Below are positions 62,437 to 64,000 of a stretch of 64,000 nt of DNA, piece by piece (position 1 is the stretch's first letter; every line of letters begins with the position of its first letter). The position numbers and the translations under genes are program-made. The stretch lies in contig CM065883.1 in NCBI GenBank assembly GCA_033439255.1, forward strand, positions 186,001 through 250,000, in the 5' to 3' direction. Source of the stretch: Hericium rajendrae (taxonomy: Eukaryota > Basidiomycota > Agaricomycetes > Russulales > Hericiaceae). Below the pieces are notes generated by a model. The model was not told the origin of the DNA. It searched no databases and saw only the letters and a list, made by a program, of their open reading frames with translations.

Positions 62437-62471
62437 CTCCCCCTAACTGAAAAATGGACTGCCCTCAGTCC
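62437..62471 (-). other. Polypurine tract plus hairpin, copy B
   Basis: It repeats the 17 bases CTCCCCCTAACTGAAAA of copy A at 44456, followed by GGACT-GCCCTC-AGTCC. Its purine strand follows the integrase stop codon. Unlike copy A, no LTR-like TG terminus follows. Confidence 0.6.
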
Positions 62472-63308
62472 TCCTCGCTAGTCGAGTGGTCAGAGGACGC
62501 CGCGGGCGAACTTGGTCGGGACCTGTCGAATCGCCGAGGTCGCTGCCGGCGGTTTCGTCATCCGGGTCTGTGACGGTGGAGGCGAGTAAACGTTCAAACT
62601 GCTCGATGCTGACATCGAGGAAATCTTCCAATGGCGGGTGATCGAGGATGGTACGGGCGAAATACGGGACAACGCGGTAGGCTGCGGTGGGCCGGTCGAA
62701 TAACGTACCGTCGAGCTCACACAAGAGGTAAGCACGCCCCTTGTTGCGGCCGAGGACGAGGTACGGGCCTAGGTAGCGCGGTTTGGTCTTCCGGGAATGG
62801 CTGGTGCTGTACGCGGAATTGCGGACAAGTACCAGTTCGCCGCGGCGAAAGTCAAAGTCGCGGATCGTGCGTTCATGTTCCAGTTCAAATTTTCGTGCTG
62901 CCTGGAGGCGGGCCTCGTAGACGCGGCTGTGAAGTCGCTGAAGGTCCTTTTGACGCTTCTGCAGGGCAAGAGCGCGGGAGGCGATCAGGTCGGTAGAGGA
63001 CAAGATCGCCTCGGGCGGCGGTAGCAGGTAGGTGGCTTCAGCGATATCGAGCGGCATCAGGGGGTGCGTACCGGTTACCGCGAAGTATGGGGAACAGCCC
63101 ATGCGCCGGCGGATGGTGATATGTTCCGACCAGAACACGGAGTGGGCTGAGTAGCTCCAATTCTTCTCCATGCCGTCTGCGGCCTTGATCAGGGCTTGGC
63201 GTACGTCAAAGTGTGCACGCTCAGCGATGCCGTTGGCTCTCGAGTTATAGCCCGAGATGCGGATATGCCGGACGTGGTACTTCTTTTCCAGCTGCGTCAA
63301 GGCTTTCA
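62443..63308 (-). mobile_element. Ty3/Gypsy integrase C-terminal part, minus strand
   Basis: The frame reads YHVRHIRISGYNSRANGIAE, then FWSEHITIRRRMGCSPYFAV, IRDFDFRRGELVLVRNSAY and KPRYLGPYLVLGRNKGRAY. This is the end of the integrase core and the GPY/F region of a common Agaricomycete Gypsy family distinct from the chromovirus. No chromodomain follows. The upstream part of pol is cut off by an insertion near 63.31 kb, so the element is incomplete within the window. Confidence 0.85.
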
Positions 63309-64000
63309 TCTGAGAAAATGAAAATTTATATAGCAGCAAGTCCTATTATGAGTCCTATCAATGAGCTATAGAGGCTATGAGGCAGAACTGTCTAGCTATG
63401 GAGAGCTATGAGGGCTATGATAGGCCCTATAGCATGAGGTGTCAAGTACATAGGGCACCATAGCCTCTATAGCCAGGGGTGTCAAATGTATAGGGCTATC
63501 ATACTTACTTAGGGAAACTATAGATACTATTGCTACTACACTCACTATTATCAGCTAGCTAGGCACTCAGATATTGAAGCAGATTCTGTTTATATTCAAG
63601 GTACACTATTATAAACAAGGTTACTACCACTAACTACCTAGTTGATAACGACACGACAGTGCATCACACTGCAGTCAGGGGGATGCACACACGAGAACCT
63701 CTGCGAGCAGGCCAAAGGCATCGAGCATGTGCGTGCTGTCCGGGCGCACGAGCGTGGACGCGGGCAGGCGCACACTCGTGCGGTAGAGGCGCACTGTCGG
63801 ACGTGCGATTCTATGCATGTGCAGTGCGCATCGTCCGGCGCGAGCGTGCGCACCGCGCATGCGCTCGCATGGACGTGCGCGACGGCGCGCTCATGTCGGA
63901 GTGCGTATACGCATGCCCCGAGGCATGCGCGCAGTCAGGCCCTCGGTCGTCGCGCGCTCGCTGGGCCGAGCGTGGTCGCGCACGCTGGAGAGGCCGTCCG
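63309..64000. mobile_element. Start of a further insertion, runs off the right edge
   Basis: Pol similarity stops near 63.31 kb. The new sequence is AT-rich with many GGCTAT/CTATAG words (63340-63520), then strongly GC-rich from about 63.65 kb. Its first bases ATGAAAATTTATATAG resemble the subterminal ATGAAATTATATAG of the 45.15 kb transposon, and the AT-then-GC layout is also similar. It may be another member of that family. No coding region was recognised. Confidence 0.45.

Overview
The window is nuclear DNA of a filamentous basidiomycete, most likely an Agaricomycete of polypore type. The signs are dense genes split by many 50-65 bp GT-AG introns with CTRAY branch sites, a basidiomycete-style sesquiterpene synthase, a fungal nucleoporin and exocyst set, and Agaricomycete-type Ty3/Gypsy elements. 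No rRNA, tRNA or CRISPR array was recognised by eye.

The left 38 kb is a conserved, gene-dense host region. In order it holds: a gene running off the left edge (-); an ACMSD-like amidohydrolase (-); a coiled-coil protein of unknown role (+); a Cys/His-rich protein (+); a signal-peptide, Ser/Thr-rich, single-pass membrane protein (+); NUP188 (-) head to head with SEC15 (+); ARF1 (-); the CPSF100/Cft2 mRNA 3'-end processing factor (+); a sesquiterpene synthase (-); a decayed alpha-tubulin copy (-) next to an intact alpha-tubulin gene (-); and a large alpha/beta-hydrolase (-). These are mostly housekeeping genes for nuclear pore, exocytosis, vesicle budding, mRNA 3' processing and microtubules. 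They form no operon-like pathway. Several pairs share short divergent or convergent intergenic spaces.

The region from about 38 to 41 kb is gene-poor. From 41 kb to the right edge the window is a nest of mobile DNA. An AT-hook gene with a DUF6729-like region (41.0-43.4 kb) is cut off where a 1,020 bp LTR begins (TGATG...CATCA, 43434-44453). This LTR reads as the 3' LTR of a minus-strand Ty3/Gypsy element whose integrase end lies at 62.4-63.3 kb and whose other LTR must lie beyond the window. Between its LTR-side polypurine tract and its integrase end, the element seems to carry two intron-containing genes in antisense orientation (44.65-48.96 kb and 60.22-62.01 kb). The second encodes a 535-residue protein with Zn2Cys6-like cysteine spacing. 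This cargo space is bounded by two copies of a polypurine-tract plus hairpin module.

Two younger elements lie inside the cargo. One is a 3.5 kb GC-rich DNA transposon (45147-48691, 8 bp target duplication CAAGTACC) in an exon of the first cargo gene. The other is an 11 kb, nearly whole chromodomain Gypsy element (49240-60194) with 297 bp LTRs, a perfect 5 bp target duplication GCGCT and an extra 720-residue reading frame after pol. It sits just upstream of the second cargo gene. A further insertion begins near 63.31 kb and leaves the window. The antisense cargo and the duplicated polypurine module are the most unusual features here.
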